DNA of 64,000 nucleotides from Daejeonella sp. (lineage in GTDB: Bacteria > Bacteroidota > Bacteroidia > Sphingobacteriales > Sphingobacteriaceae): contig NZ_JAUXXZ010000063.1 of the NCBI RefSeq assembly GCF_030684675.1, forward strand, positions 1-64,000, in the 5' to 3' direction. The notes below the pieces were generated by a model. It saw only the letters and a list, made by a program, of their open reading frames with translations. It had not been told where the DNA came from and searched no databases. The position numbers and the translations under genes were made by a program. Positions 38,335-48,084 of the stretch are shown here, piece by piece; position 1 is the first letter of the stretch; the number at the start of each line of letters is the position of its first letter.

Positions 38335-39246
38335 GTGAAACAGATAAAGGTTTATTTTTTTGCAATATTCTTACCGCTCATTACCTTGAGTGCTGTATTT
38401 TCTCAGGAACAGCCTGCCCGTATAACGATTCTGTACGATGCATTTGGAAAGGCTTCTCCCTTAAAGAGAGGCTGGGGCTACTCCGCACTTGTCGAATATG
38501 CTGGTAAGCGGGTGCTTTTCGATACAGGAGGGGATAACGACAAGTTTGCATACAATGTGAAGGCACTGGGCCTTGATCTCAGCCGATTAGATCTGGTCGT
38601 CCTGAGCCATCGTCACGGAGATCATACGAGCGGCCTCAATTATGTCCTGAGCATCAATCCTGGTGTCAAAATATATACCCCTTCAGAAGGAGGCGCATTT
38701 GGCACTCCAATTAGTCCAGCTTTATTGAAGCTAATTCAAGTCAGGGTTGAAGCGGTTCCAGAGGACTTGCGTTATTTTGATGGTAACCCGCCAGAAAAAA
38801 TGTCGTTCGGTACTCCCTGGCCGGGCGCAAAATTCATTCAGATCAGGGAGCCAACGGAGGTTCTGCCAGGCTTCTTTTTATTCTCTACAACGTCTGATGT
38901 GTCCGGAACTAAGGAAATGAACGAAATTTCAATGGCAATACGCACGCCCAGGGGCATCGTTCTAATTTCCGGTTGTTCGCATCCTGGGATCGAAAAGATC
39001 ATTGAAACCGCTTCGAAAATTGATTCGCGGATCTACTCTATCCTGGGCGGGTTTCATCTAGTCGATGTTTCGGATTCAGGAGTCACAGGATTGGCCAGAT
39101 CATTTCGTGATAAATGGAAGATTGAACGTATGGCACCCAGTCACTGTACCGGCCAGCTTGCTTTTTCAGAATTCATTAGGGTATACGGTGATAAGTTTGA
39201 CCATGCTGGCCTGGGATCAATTATTAGCTTGCCGTCCGGCAATTAA
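38335..39246 (+). CDS. exported MBL-fold metallohydrolase, DHPP-synthase-like
   Basis: 303 residues from a GTG start, with a signal peptide to about 23 (VFSQ). Metallo-beta-lactamase fold: the zinc motif SHRHGDHTSG (HxHxDH) lies near residue 100, a further His in SGCSHPGIEK near 215 and a C-terminal His in GFHLVD/SHCTGQLAF. The subfamily is that annotated as 7,8-dihydropterin-6-methyl-4-(beta-D-ribofuranosyl)aminobenzene-phosphate synthase; in bacteria its real substrate is usually unknown, and export makes a pterin role doubtful. The nearest downstream feature is a MITE 51 bp away. Confidence 0.87.
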   Translation: MKQIKVYFFAIFLPLITLSAVFSQEQPARITILYDAFGKASPLKRGWGYSALVEYAGKRVLFDTGGDNDKFAYNVKALGLDLSRLDLVVLSHRHGDHTSGLNYVLSINPGVKIYTPSEGGAFGTPISPALLKLIQVRVEAVPEDLRYFDGNPPEKMSFGTPWPGAKFIQIREPTEVLPGFFLFSTTSDVSGTKEMNEISMAIRTPRGIVLISGCSHPGIEKIIETASKIDSRIYSILGGFHLVDVSDSGVTGLARSFRDKWKIERMAPSHCTGQLAFSEFIRVYGDKFDHAGLGSIISLPSGN

Positions 39247-39297
39247 ATTTTCGGCGATGTTTGGAACTCTTTACCCCTCCTTCCTGCCTGAAAGGAG

Positions 39298-39590
39298 CTA
39301 CCCTGTACACACAAATATTACGAGATTAAACGAGCAAAAGATTGATTTAAATTGAGTTGTATAACATCATAGAGGATATAAAGAATTGCAAAAGATATGT
39401 ATAGAAGGTTCCCGCTTTCGCGGACAAGGCGATGCGATATATTATAGGAATACGGCCTTCGCCGGAATCTAAATGTACGGTCGTTTCCACTCCGATCCCG
39501 GAAGGCCGGGATCTCCCAATTAACAACAAAACGTTGTCATTCCGGCGCAGGCCGAAACCTCCATATTAAAAAAATGTGTGTACAGGGTAG
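39298..39590. mobile_element. MITE with perfect 16-bp inverted ends and 10-bp target duplication
   Basis: CTACCCTGTACACACA at 39298-39313 is repeated exactly inverted at 39575-39590. The element is flanked by identical 10-mers CTGAAAGGAG at 39288-39297 and 39591-39600, a target-site duplication. The 293-bp interior has no transposase frame and contains two GC-rich dyads (for example GATCCCGGAAGGCCGGGATC). Ends starting CT with an inner TACACA and a 10-bp duplication suggest an IS4-like parent; that assignment is inference. Confidence 0.9.
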
Positions 39591-39827
39591 CTGAAAGGAG
39601 GCCTGACAGTCTACAGGCTTAATCAATATCTCCTTCAAGAGCTAAACTTCATAGTACTACTCAATTAAAAAAGATAACTAATAATTATGTATTTTTAATT
39701 TAGGATATTATAAGCTGGGGAGAAAACTGGGGTTGAACATAGCTAGCTGTAAAAACCGTCCTGGATTGGTGCTTTGTGTTATGAAGTAAGAAACTCCGCA
39801 CGAGGCTGTGGTAAATAATTTAACTCT

Positions 39828-41012
39828 ATGTTGAAGATAATCCTTTTGCTTCTCCTTACTTTCTGCTTCTCAACCAAGAGTTACGATCAAACTAGCGCTA
39901 AAGACAGTCTGAAAACCTTGCTTAAAAAAGAAAAGCGGGATACCGTTAGAGTAATTTTATTAGCCGACCTTTCTTATTATTACTCTAACAACCATCCGGA
40001 TACTGCCATACAACTAGCTTTAGATGCTTTGTCTCTCGCCAAAAGAATTGGGTTCATTAAATGCCAGGCCCTCAGCTTAAACAGAATCGGTACGGATGGT
40101 TTAGCGCACATTAACATTGCGAGAAGTTATTTATCCTTAAAAGAATATGCGTTGGCAAGAGCCTATTCTAACCAGGCCTACGAAATAGCAAACAAGAGGA
40201 ACAATCGTACTCGAATTGGAAATGCTTTATACGTGACTGGCGCAATCTATTCAGGAACAGGGCACAAAAACCTTGCGTTAGAATATTTCCGTCTAAGCAT
40301 ACCATATTCAAAAATGACGGAAAATCATGTGAATTTAGCTAACACTTATCTAGGCATGGCGCAGCTATTCAGAAAAGATCAGAGGATAGATTCAACTTTA
40401 TTTTATGTAAAGAAGGCCTTCACTATTACCCGAAAAGCCGGGTTTACAAAAGGAACTCTTGAATCAAGCACGTTCCTTTCTACCATTTATGAGGAAAAAG
40501 GAAATTCAGACAGTGCTTTCTTTTATCTAAAGGCGGCTAAACTTGCTAAAGACTCATTATTCAATCAGCAGAATATTAACCAGGTCCACAATCTCGGTTT
40601 TGAAGAAAAAATTCGACAGATAGAAATTGCTACTACAGAATTAAAAGACAAAGAAGAACGATCACATAACCTTCAATATGCTGCCATCGCGATTGTTTTG
40701 ATCACTTTCCTTATTTCATTCCTTATTCTGAGCCGCAGCATCATCGTAAAAACTAAGTTTATCGAATTTTTTGGTGTGCTTGGTTTACTGGCTGTGTTCG
40801 AATTCATCAACCTGTTTATTCATCCATACCTGGCTCATGCTTCAAATGATTCGCCAGTCCTGATGCTGCTGGTACTAATTGTTATCGGGGGAATGCTGGT
40901 ACCACTGCATCATAAACTGGAGCAATGGATTACTAAAATAATGGTGGAAAAGAATAAGAAAATTCGGCTGGATGCTGCGAAGAAAACCATAGCTACTCTA
41001 GAACCAAATTAA
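39828..41012 (+). CDS. TPR-membrane protein, array copy 1 (short form)
   Basis: 394 residues, the first of seven tandem paralogues. Signal peptide to about 19, then the array's N-terminal phrase (DSLKTLLKKEKRDTVRV), TPR helices, a short charged coiled-coil (about 265-285) and the common membrane module: helix 1 at about 288-306, the shared SRSIIVKTKFIEFFG, helix 2 to HPYLAH, helix 3 to PLHHKLE, and a cytoplasmic tail ending IRLDAAKKTIATLEPN. It is about 75 residues shorter than its neighbours: after RIGT (about 89) the sequence jumps to LAHINIARSYLSL, so about two TPRs are missing in frame. The next gene's ATG overlaps its stop (TAATG). Confidence 0.88.
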   Translation: MLKIILLLLLTFCFSTKSYDQTSAKDSLKTLLKKEKRDTVRVILLADLSYYYSNNHPDTAIQLALDALSLAKRIGFIKCQALSLNRIGTDGLAHINIARSYLSLKEYALARAYSNQAYEIANKRNNRTRIGNALYVTGAIYSGTGHKNLALEYFRLSIPYSKMTENHVNLANTYLGMAQLFRKDQRIDSTLFYVKKAFTITRKAGFTKGTLESSTFLSTIYEEKGNSDSAFFYLKAAKLAKDSLFNQQNINQVHNLGFEEKIRQIEIATTELKDKEERSHNLQYAAIAIVLITFLISFLILSRSIIVKTKFIEFFGVLGLLAVFEFINLFIHPYLAHASNDSPVLMLLVLIVIGGMLVPLHHKLEQWITKIMVEKNKKIRLDAAKKTIATLEPN

Positions 41013-42424
41013 TGGTTATGAAAAAAATAATTTTACTGCTGTTTGCTTATTCTTTGTGCCTGACAAACAGTAAGGCTCAATCAACACATCAGGCAAAGGT
41101 GAGAGATAGCCTGAAAATTTTATTAAAAAAGGAAAAGCAGGATACCAACAGGGTGATGTTACTAGTCCAACTCAGTAATGCGTACACTAGTGATAAACCA
41201 GATACTGTTATGCTTCTGGCATTAGAAGCTTTTTCTCTTTCAAAACGTCTTGCATTCATCAAAGGACAAGCTAATAGTTTGGGGAGAATCGGCGGCGTTT
41301 ACCGTGTTCTAGGCAATTTTCCTAAAGCAATGGAATTTTCGTTAAAGGCTTTGAAGCTGAATGAAAAAATTGATAATCTTGCTGGCATAGCAGGTAACCT
41401 CAGTAATATAGGACTTATATATCGTGATCAAGAACAATACCATCAGGCAATTGATTATTTTTTGAAAGCGAAAAAACTAAGAGAACAGCTAAACATTAGC
41501 GATAGAACTCAGTTAGTTACCATCACCAGTATTGGGAAAAGTTATTTGGGGTTAAAACAATATGATTCTGCGAGAGTCCATGCCCAGCAGGCATATGAAA
41601 TAGCAAGCAAGACAAATAGCACAATTAAAGGAATCCCATTATCTCTAATGGGGAGTATTTATTCGGAAACAGGACAAAAGAAACTTTCGTTGGAATATTA
41701 CCGTCTGAGCTTACCCTATTTAAAGCTGGCGAAGGACAATATAAACCTAAACATTACATTTCTTGGTATTGCTAAATTGTTTGAAGTTGAAGGGCAGATA
41801 GACTCAACCTTGTTTTATGCAAACCATGCATTCGAGACTAGTAGAGGTGCAGGACTTACTATTGGAATCCGTGATGCCAGTAGTTTCTTATCTTCCTTTT
41901 ACGAAAATAGAAGGAATGCTGATAAAGCCTTGTTTTACCATAAAGTAGCAAAAGCAGCTAACGATTCTTTATCTAGCATGGAAAAAATCAACCAATTTCA
42001 GAGCCTTAGTTTTGATGAAAAAATCAGACAAAGTGAAGTCACAGCAGCAGAATTAAAAGCAAAATTAGATAGAAAACACAATCTTCAGTATGCAGCTATT
42101 GCCACTGGTTTGATCGCCTTCATCATCCTATTCTTTGTCCTCAGCCGCAGCATTATTGTAAAAACTAAATTCATTGAGTTTTTTGGTGTGCTGGGTTTGT
42201 TAGCTGTATTTGAGTTCATCAACCTGTTTATTCATCCCTACCTGGCTCACCTTACAAATGATTCTCCGGTTTTAATGCTGGGGATATTAATTGCAATTGG
42301 AGCTTTACTCATCCCGTTTCATCATAAACTGGAGATGTGGATCACTAAAGTAATGGTTGAAAAGAATAAGAAAATACGGTTGGAAGCGGCGAAGAAAACC
42401 ATAGCGTCTTTAGAACCAAATTAA
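41012..42424 (+). CDS. TPR-membrane protein, array copy 2
   Basis: 470 residues. It opens at an ATG overlapping the previous stop, but an ATG six bases on (41018, MKKIILLLF) matches the spacing of the other copies and is the likelier start. Signal peptide to about 22 (NSKAQ), about seven to eight TPR units (for example GNFPKAMEFSLKALKLNEKI, EQYHQAIDYFLKAKKLREQL), coiled-coil linker and the three-helix module. Its third helix is of the LGILIAIGALLIPF type, shared with copies 4 and 7, and its tail ends LEPN as in copy 1. By topology the TPRs face the periplasm and the tail the cytoplasm. Function unknown. Confidence 0.88.
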   Translation: MVMKKIILLLFAYSLCLTNSKAQSTHQAKVRDSLKILLKKEKQDTNRVMLLVQLSNAYTSDKPDTVMLLALEAFSLSKRLAFIKGQANSLGRIGGVYRVLGNFPKAMEFSLKALKLNEKIDNLAGIAGNLSNIGLIYRDQEQYHQAIDYFLKAKKLREQLNISDRTQLVTITSIGKSYLGLKQYDSARVHAQQAYEIASKTNSTIKGIPLSLMGSIYSETGQKKLSLEYYRLSLPYLKLAKDNINLNITFLGIAKLFEVEGQIDSTLFYANHAFETSRGAGLTIGIRDASSFLSSFYENRRNADKALFYHKVAKAANDSLSSMEKINQFQSLSFDEKIRQSEVTAAELKAKLDRKHNLQYAAIATGLIAFIILFFVLSRSIIVKTKFIEFFGVLGLLAVFEFINLFIHPYLAHLTNDSPVLMLGILIAIGALLIPFHHKLEMWITKVMVEKNKKIRLEAAKKTIASLEPN

Positions 42425-42429
42425 CGCTT

Positions 42430-43857
42430 ATGAGAAAGATAATTCTACTAATAGCCGCTTTCGTTTGGCTGACTAATGTTGAAGCGCAGACGAAACATCA
42501 TATCGACAGCTTAAATAAGGTAGTTGCTACTACAAAACAGGATACGGAAAAAGTAATGACACTTTTGAGACTTAGTATCCTTAATAAAAATAATCCTGTA
42601 AGTAAATTTTCAATAGCAAATAAAGCATTAGTATTAGCAAGAAAAATAAAATTTGAAAAAGGTGAAGCAGATTGTTACTACGCCTTAGGTGATTATTTTA
42701 TCAATATCAGTGATTATCCCCAATCATTGGAATACAACCTAAAAGCTTTAAAATTAAGCGAGAAGCTTGATTATTCGCCTGGTATTGTTAGGTCATTAGG
42801 TGCTGTAGGCCATGTTTATAGTACTCTGCAAAACGATGAAGCAGCATTAGCTTATTACTTTAAACAGTCAGAGGTTTTAACGCAAAATATTATACCACTC
42901 CAATCGAGCTCATGGGCCTTATTATATACTAGAATTAGCAGAATTTATCTAAGACAAAACAAGCTTGATTCTGCTTTAATATACTCCATGAGAAGTAATG
43001 AGAAGGCTACCAAAGCAAAAACTAATTTAGGACTTGTATTAACAGATTTGGCAAATGTATACACAGCCATGGGTAACTCCGAACTGGCTTTTTTATATTA
43101 CCGGATGAGTATGGCACAAGCAAAACAAAATAACAACATGGCTGCTTTAGGCAGCTGCTACCTTGCTCTAGCCAAATTATTTATTAAAACTTCCACTAAA
43201 GATTCCGCTATTTATTACGCAAAGCAGGCACTTACCCTATCTGGCTCCAGACAAAATAAAGAGGGACTGATGAATTCTGCCAAACTACTAGCGCAACTTT
43301 ATGAAAACAAAGACAATACAGATGCGAAATATTACAAGATGGCAATGGAAGCACAAGAGAGTATTTCCAGCGGGGCTCAAATAGCACAAATTCAGAGCCT
43401 GTCTTTTACTGAACAAGAAAGGCAAAGAGAGGTCAACGAGTCCAAATTAAAAGAAGCGGAAGAAAGAAAACACAACCTCCAATTTGCCGCCATAGCAATC
43501 GGACTTATAACCTTTATCATCCTATTTTTTGCCCTCAGCCGCAGTATTATCGTCAAAACCAAATTCATTGAATTTTTTGGTGTGCTTCTACTGCTTGCTG
43601 TATTCGAATTTATCAATCTGTTTATTCATCCTTACCTGGCGCATGCTACAGATGACTCGCCAGTGCTGATGCTGCTTATACTCATTATTATAGGTGCAAT
43701 GCTGGTACCACTGCATCACAAGCTTGAGAAGTGGATCACTAAAATAATGGTGGAGAAAAATAAGAAGATACGTTTGGAAGCAGCGAGGAAAACTATTGAA
43801 AATCTGGAGCCAACCGTTGCCGAAGCATCTACAGGTAGAACTGAACAAACTATTTAG
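42430..43857 (+). CDS. TPR-membrane protein, array copy 3 (type B sensor)
   Basis: 475 residues, starting five bases after copy 2. Signal peptide to about 19 (NVEAQ). The TPR half is of a second type, shared only with copy 6: it opens IDSLNKVVATTKQDTEKVM, has FSIANKALVLARKIKFEKGE and YPQSLEYNLKALKLSEKLD, and differs from copies 1, 2, 4, 5 and 7 throughout. The membrane module is the shared one, with LLLLAVFEFINLF and LLILIIIGAMLVPL variants also found only in copy 6. The tail is extended (EPTVAEASTGRTEQTI). Confidence 0.88.
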   Translation: MRKIILLIAAFVWLTNVEAQTKHHIDSLNKVVATTKQDTEKVMTLLRLSILNKNNPVSKFSIANKALVLARKIKFEKGEADCYYALGDYFINISDYPQSLEYNLKALKLSEKLDYSPGIVRSLGAVGHVYSTLQNDEAALAYYFKQSEVLTQNIIPLQSSSWALLYTRISRIYLRQNKLDSALIYSMRSNEKATKAKTNLGLVLTDLANVYTAMGNSELAFLYYRMSMAQAKQNNNMAALGSCYLALAKLFIKTSTKDSAIYYAKQALTLSGSRQNKEGLMNSAKLLAQLYENKDNTDAKYYKMAMEAQESISSGAQIAQIQSLSFTEQERQREVNESKLKEAEERKHNLQFAAIAIGLITFIILFFALSRSIIVKTKFIEFFGVLLLLAVFEFINLFIHPYLAHATDDSPVLMLLILIIIGAMLVPLHHKLEKWITKIMVEKNKKIRLEAARKTIENLEPTVAEASTGRTEQTI

Positions 43858-43860
43858 ATT

Positions 43861-45246
43861 ATGAAAAGTATCATTCTTTTTTTGGCAGCTTTCTTTTGCA
43901 TCACAAGCTTGAACGCTCAAAACTTTAACGTAGGTAAGAATACAAAAGACAGCCTGAAAATTCTATTGCAAAAAGAAAAGCAGGACACCGGTAGGGTGAT
44001 GTTATTGACTGAACTTGCTTACGCGTTCAATACCAATAATCGAGATACTACCATAATACTGGCATTGGAAGCCTTGTCACTTTCACAGCGAATTGGATTC
44101 GTCAAGGGACAAGCAGCCAGTTTGATAAGAATAGGAAGCTATTATAATGCTTCAGGCAATAGGGCAAAAGCCATGGAAGTTTTTTTGAAGGCTCTGAAGC
44201 TCAGTGAAAAAATAAACTACATTAATGGTATATCAGGAAGCCTTAATAACATAGGACTTATTTATCACCTTCAAGGAGAATATCATCAGGCAATTGATTA
44301 TTATTTGAAAGCAAAAAAACTGAATGGACGAAATAACCGGGAGATTGCAACCAATCTTAGGCTTCTTGGCAGCAGCTATTTCCAGTTAAAACGTTATGAT
44401 TCTGCAAAAGTCTATACCCAGCAGATATACCAGGTTACAGGAAAAGAGCCGTTTGACTTACTTGGAAATATTTATTCAGGAATGGGGCAAAAGAAACTTG
44501 CCCTGGAATATTATCGTCTGCAAATGCCAATTACAAGAAAAAACGAAAGCAATATGGGATTGGGATCTTTGTCTCTTCAGATGGCTAGAATGTTTGAAAG
44601 TGAAGGACAGATGGATTCCACGCTGGTTTATGCAAACCAGGCATTCAAAATTTTAAAAGGGGCCGGGTTTACATCTGGCACTCTTAATGCCAGTAGTTTT
44701 CTGTCTTCTTTTTACGAACGCAAAGGAAATGCAGATAGCGCCTTCTTCTATCTCAAAATAGCGAAAGCTGCTAACGATTCTCTATTCGGTCGGGAAAGAG
44801 TTAATCAACTTCATGGTCTTGGTTTTGACGAAAAGCTAAGGCAAATTGAAATCACAGCCGTCGAACTAAAAGAAGCAGAAGATAGAAAACACAACCTTCA
44901 ATATGCCGCCATTGCTATCGGACTTATCACTTTTATCATATTATTTTTCGCTCTCAGCCGCAGCATTATCGTAAAAACTAAATTCATCGAGTTTTTTGGC
45001 ATTCTTGGGTTATTGGCCGTATTCGAATTCATCAATCTTTTTATACATCCCTACCTAGCTCATGTTACAAATGATTCACCAGTGTTAATGCTGGGTATAC
45101 TAATTGCCATTGGAGCTTTGCTCATCCCGTTTCATCATAAACTGGAGCAATGGATTACTAAAATAATGGTGGAGAAAAATAAGAAGATACGTTTGGAAGC
45201 AGCGAGGAAGACTATAGCAACATTGGAGGGATCACCAGTTACTTAA
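43861..45246 (+). CDS. TPR-membrane protein, array copy 4
   Basis: 461 residues, starting three bases after copy 3. Signal peptide to about 20 (SLNAQ), N-terminal phrase DSLKILLQKEKQDTGRVMLL, then TPRs including GNRAKAMEVFLKALKLSEKI and GEYHQAIDYYLKAKKL. One segment near 190 (ITGKEPFDLLGNIYSGMGQ) is shorter than in copy 2 by about ten residues. The third helix is of the copy-2/7 type (LGILIAIGALLIPF) and the tail ends LEGSPVT, matching copy 5 (LEGAPVT). This tail sharing between neighbours fits local gene conversion or stepwise tandem duplication. Confidence 0.88.
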   Translation: MKSIILFLAAFFCITSLNAQNFNVGKNTKDSLKILLQKEKQDTGRVMLLTELAYAFNTNNRDTTIILALEALSLSQRIGFVKGQAASLIRIGSYYNASGNRAKAMEVFLKALKLSEKINYINGISGSLNNIGLIYHLQGEYHQAIDYYLKAKKLNGRNNREIATNLRLLGSSYFQLKRYDSAKVYTQQIYQVTGKEPFDLLGNIYSGMGQKKLALEYYRLQMPITRKNESNMGLGSLSLQMARMFESEGQMDSTLVYANQAFKILKGAGFTSGTLNASSFLSSFYERKGNADSAFFYLKIAKAANDSLFGRERVNQLHGLGFDEKLRQIEITAVELKEAEDRKHNLQYAAIAIGLITFIILFFALSRSIIVKTKFIEFFGILGLLAVFEFINLFIHPYLAHVTNDSPVLMLGILIAIGALLIPFHHKLEQWITKIMVEKNKKIRLEAARKTIATLEGSPVT

Positions 45247-45251
45247 AGCTT

Positions 45252-46655
45252 ATGAAAAAAATACTACTATTACTCGTTGCTTTCTTCTGTCTTGCAAATA
45301 GTTATGGTCAAACAAACCTTCTAAAGGATAGCCTGACAACATTATTAAAGAAGGAAAGGCAAGACACCAGCAGGGCATTACTATTAGCCGCACTTAGCCG
45401 CACATACGCACTTAATAAACCAGATACGGCTATTACGCTCGCACTGGAAGCCTTGTCGCTGTCACAACGTATTGCATTTGCAAAAGGAGAAGTAGCCAGT
45501 TTGAGTGGAATTGGTAACGCTTATCGGGCAATCGGCAATTTACCTAAAGCAATGGGAGCTTATTTACAGGCGCTAAAGCTTAGCGAAAAAATTAGTCACT
45601 CTGGCGGTATAGGATTAAGTCTCCATGATATAGGAACAATTTATATCGCACAGGGTGAATACCATAAAGCAATCTACTATTTGTTGAAATCACAAAAGCT
45701 TCATAAAGAGATCAATAAATATCTTGTTACGAATGGCATGAGCGAAGTCAGACTTGGAAATAGCTATTTCGGGTTAAAGCAATATGATACAGCAAGAGTC
45801 TATACCCAACAAGCATATGAGAAAGCAAGAAAGCTTAATAATCCCTTTGCAACAGGAGTCGCTTTAACTTTAATGGGCGACATTTACACAGAAACAGGAC
45901 AAAGAAAACTTGCACTGGAATATTACAGACTGAGCATACCTTATAATAAGTTAGGAAATGAACTGAGCTTAACGGATACATTCCTTGGTATAGCCAAATT
46001 GTTTGCGAATGAAGGACAAATGGATTCAACTCTATTTTATGCAAATCAAGCTTTCGAAATTAGTAGAGGAGCAGGATTTACTTTGAAAATGCGAGATGTA
46101 AGTAGTTTGTTATCTTCCTTTTATGAGAACCGGGGAAACACAGATAGAGCCTTGTTTTACTTAAAAATAGCTTCAGCAGCGAAGGATTCTCTATCCAGCC
46201 AGCAAAGAATTAATCAACTTAAAAGCCTTGACTTTGATGAAAAACTCAGACAACAAGAAATTGCAATGACCGAATTAAAAACTGAAGAAGATAAACGACA
46301 CAATCTTCAATTCGCAGCTCTGGCCATTGGCCTGATCACTTTCATCATCTTATTTTTTGCACTTAGCCGCAGCATTATCGTCAAGACTAAGTTCATTGAA
46401 TTCTTTGGTATTCTCGGTTTGTTAGCTGTATTTGAGTTCATCAATCTTTTTATTCATCCCTACCTGGCTCATGCTACAAACGACTCGCCTGTGCTCATGT
46501 TGCTTGTACTTATTGTAATAGGTGGCCTGCTGGTACCGCTTCACCATAAACTGGAGAAATGGATCACTAAAATAATGGTAGAGAAGAATAAGAAAATACG
46601 GTTGGATGCGGCCAGGAAAACTATCGCAAATCTGGAAGGTGCTCCAGTTACTTAA
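45252..46655 (+). CDS. TPR-membrane protein, array copy 5
   Basis: 467 residues, starting five bases after copy 4. Signal peptide to about 19 (NSYGQ), DSLTTLLKKERQDTSRALLL, TPRs (GNLPKAMGAYLQALKLSEKI, GEYHKAIYYLLKSQKLHKEI), linker with RQQEIAMTELKTEEDKRHN, and the shared module. The third helix (LLVLIVIGGLLVPL) matches copy 1 rather than the adjacent copy 4, while the tail (LEGAPVT) matches copy 4, so the gene looks mosaic. No kinase, HTH or other output domain follows the module. Confidence 0.88.
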   Translation: MKKILLLLVAFFCLANSYGQTNLLKDSLTTLLKKERQDTSRALLLAALSRTYALNKPDTAITLALEALSLSQRIAFAKGEVASLSGIGNAYRAIGNLPKAMGAYLQALKLSEKISHSGGIGLSLHDIGTIYIAQGEYHKAIYYLLKSQKLHKEINKYLVTNGMSEVRLGNSYFGLKQYDTARVYTQQAYEKARKLNNPFATGVALTLMGDIYTETGQRKLALEYYRLSIPYNKLGNELSLTDTFLGIAKLFANEGQMDSTLFYANQAFEISRGAGFTLKMRDVSSLLSSFYENRGNTDRALFYLKIASAAKDSLSSQQRINQLKSLDFDEKLRQQEIAMTELKTEEDKRHNLQFAALAIGLITFIILFFALSRSIIVKTKFIEFFGILGLLAVFEFINLFIHPYLAHATNDSPVLMLLVLIVIGGLLVPLHHKLEKWITKIMVEKNKKIRLDAARKTIANLEGAPVT

Positions 46656-46660
46656 ATCTT

Positions 46661-48079
46661 ATGAAAAGACTAATATTTTTGATCACCTTGATCTTTATCT
46701 CAAAGAGCCTTTTTGCCCAGACGAAACAGCAGATCGATAGCTTAAAGAATGTTATCGCTACTACAACACAGGATACTGCGAAGGTTATGGCACTTTGCTT
46801 ACTTAGCCGATATGAGTTGGATAATGTAAGAAAATTTTCAATAGTAGCTAAAGCATTAGCATTAGCTAGAAAGATAAAGTTTGAAAAAGGTGAAGCACAA
46901 TGTTACAATCAATTGGGCAATTATTTTAGAATTACCAGTGATTATCCCCAATCATTGGAATACAACTTAAAAGCTTTAAAAATAAGAGAGAAGGATCCTT
47001 ATACCCAAGAGTATTTTAGTTCATTAAATGATATAGGCCTTGTATATTCAGACCAGCAAAACAATGAAGCAGCATTAGCTTATTATTTTAAAGCGGAAGA
47101 GATTTTGGGACGAACTAAAGTACCGTATAATGGGCTCTTTTTATTTACAAGAATTGGCGCCATTTATCTACGGCAAAATAAGCTGGACTCCGCTTTAATA
47201 TATTACACTAAAAGTTATGAAAAAGCCAGGAAAGCTTGGAAATCTCATTTAAGTGGTCCATTAATAGGTTTAGGGAATGTGCACAATGCAATGGGTAACA
47301 CAGAACTTGCTTTTTCATATTATCGGATGAGTATAGCTAGCATTGCAGATAACCGATTAGTCATGTTACCTCAAAGTTACATGGGGCTTGCCAGACTATT
47401 CATGAAGACAAGTAATAAAGATTCTGCATTCTATTATGCAAAACAGGCGATGGCTATGCACAATCAGAGACAAAGTAAAGCCGGTGTGATGAGTGCTGCC
47501 AAACTACTAGCGCAACTATATGAAAACAGGGACGGTAACGAAGCAGCCCGATATTATAAAATGGCATTGGAGGCAACTGACAGTGTTTTCAGTGGTTCTA
47601 GAACAGTTCAGATCCAAAACATGTCTTTTGCTGAAGCGGAAAGACAAAGAGAGATCAATGAGTCCAAGTTAAAAGATGCAGAAGACAGAAAACACAATCT
47701 CCAATTTGCAGCTATTGCCATTGGGCTGATCACATTTATCATTCTGTTTTTTGTCCTCAGCCGCAGCATTATTGTAAAGACTAAGTTCATTGAGTTTTTC
47801 GGTGTGCTTCTACTGCTTGCTGTATTCGAATTCATTAACTTGTTTATTCATCCCTACCTGGCGCATGCTACAGATGACTCGCCAGTGCTGATGCTGCTTA
47901 TACTCATTATTATCGGTGCAATGCTGGTACCACTGCATCACAAGCTTGAGAAATGGATCACTAAAATCATGGTGGAGAAGAATAAGAAAATTAGGTTAGA
48001 GGCTGCCAGAAAAACTATCGAAAGCCTGGAGCCCGTCCTCCCTATTAATGCGGTGGGTAAAACTGAACAGAATCTTTAA
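46661..48079 (+). CDS. TPR-membrane protein, array copy 6 (type B sensor)
   Basis: 472 residues, starting five bases after copy 5. Partner of copy 3: IDSLKNVIATTTQDTAKVM, FSIVAKALALARKIKFEKGE, YPQSLEYNLKALKIREKD, and the same LLLLAVFEF and LLILIIIGAMLVPL helices. Signal peptide to about 20 (SLFAQ). The first TPRs are the most similar to copy 3, while the middle (about 130-230) differs more, suggesting divergence in the part that would bind a ligand or partner. The tail is EPVLPINAVGKTEQNL, like copies 3 and 7 in the final TEQ. Confidence 0.88.
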   Translation: MKRLIFLITLIFISKSLFAQTKQQIDSLKNVIATTTQDTAKVMALCLLSRYELDNVRKFSIVAKALALARKIKFEKGEAQCYNQLGNYFRITSDYPQSLEYNLKALKIREKDPYTQEYFSSLNDIGLVYSDQQNNEAALAYYFKAEEILGRTKVPYNGLFLFTRIGAIYLRQNKLDSALIYYTKSYEKARKAWKSHLSGPLIGLGNVHNAMGNTELAFSYYRMSIASIADNRLVMLPQSYMGLARLFMKTSNKDSAFYYAKQAMAMHNQRQSKAGVMSAAKLLAQLYENRDGNEAARYYKMALEATDSVFSGSRTVQIQNMSFAEAERQREINESKLKDAEDRKHNLQFAAIAIGLITFIILFFVLSRSIIVKTKFIEFFGVLLLLAVFEFINLFIHPYLAHATDDSPVLMLLILIIIGAMLVPLHHKLEKWITKIMVEKNKKIRLEAARKTIESLEPVLPINAVGKTEQNL

Positions 48080-48084
48080 AGATT

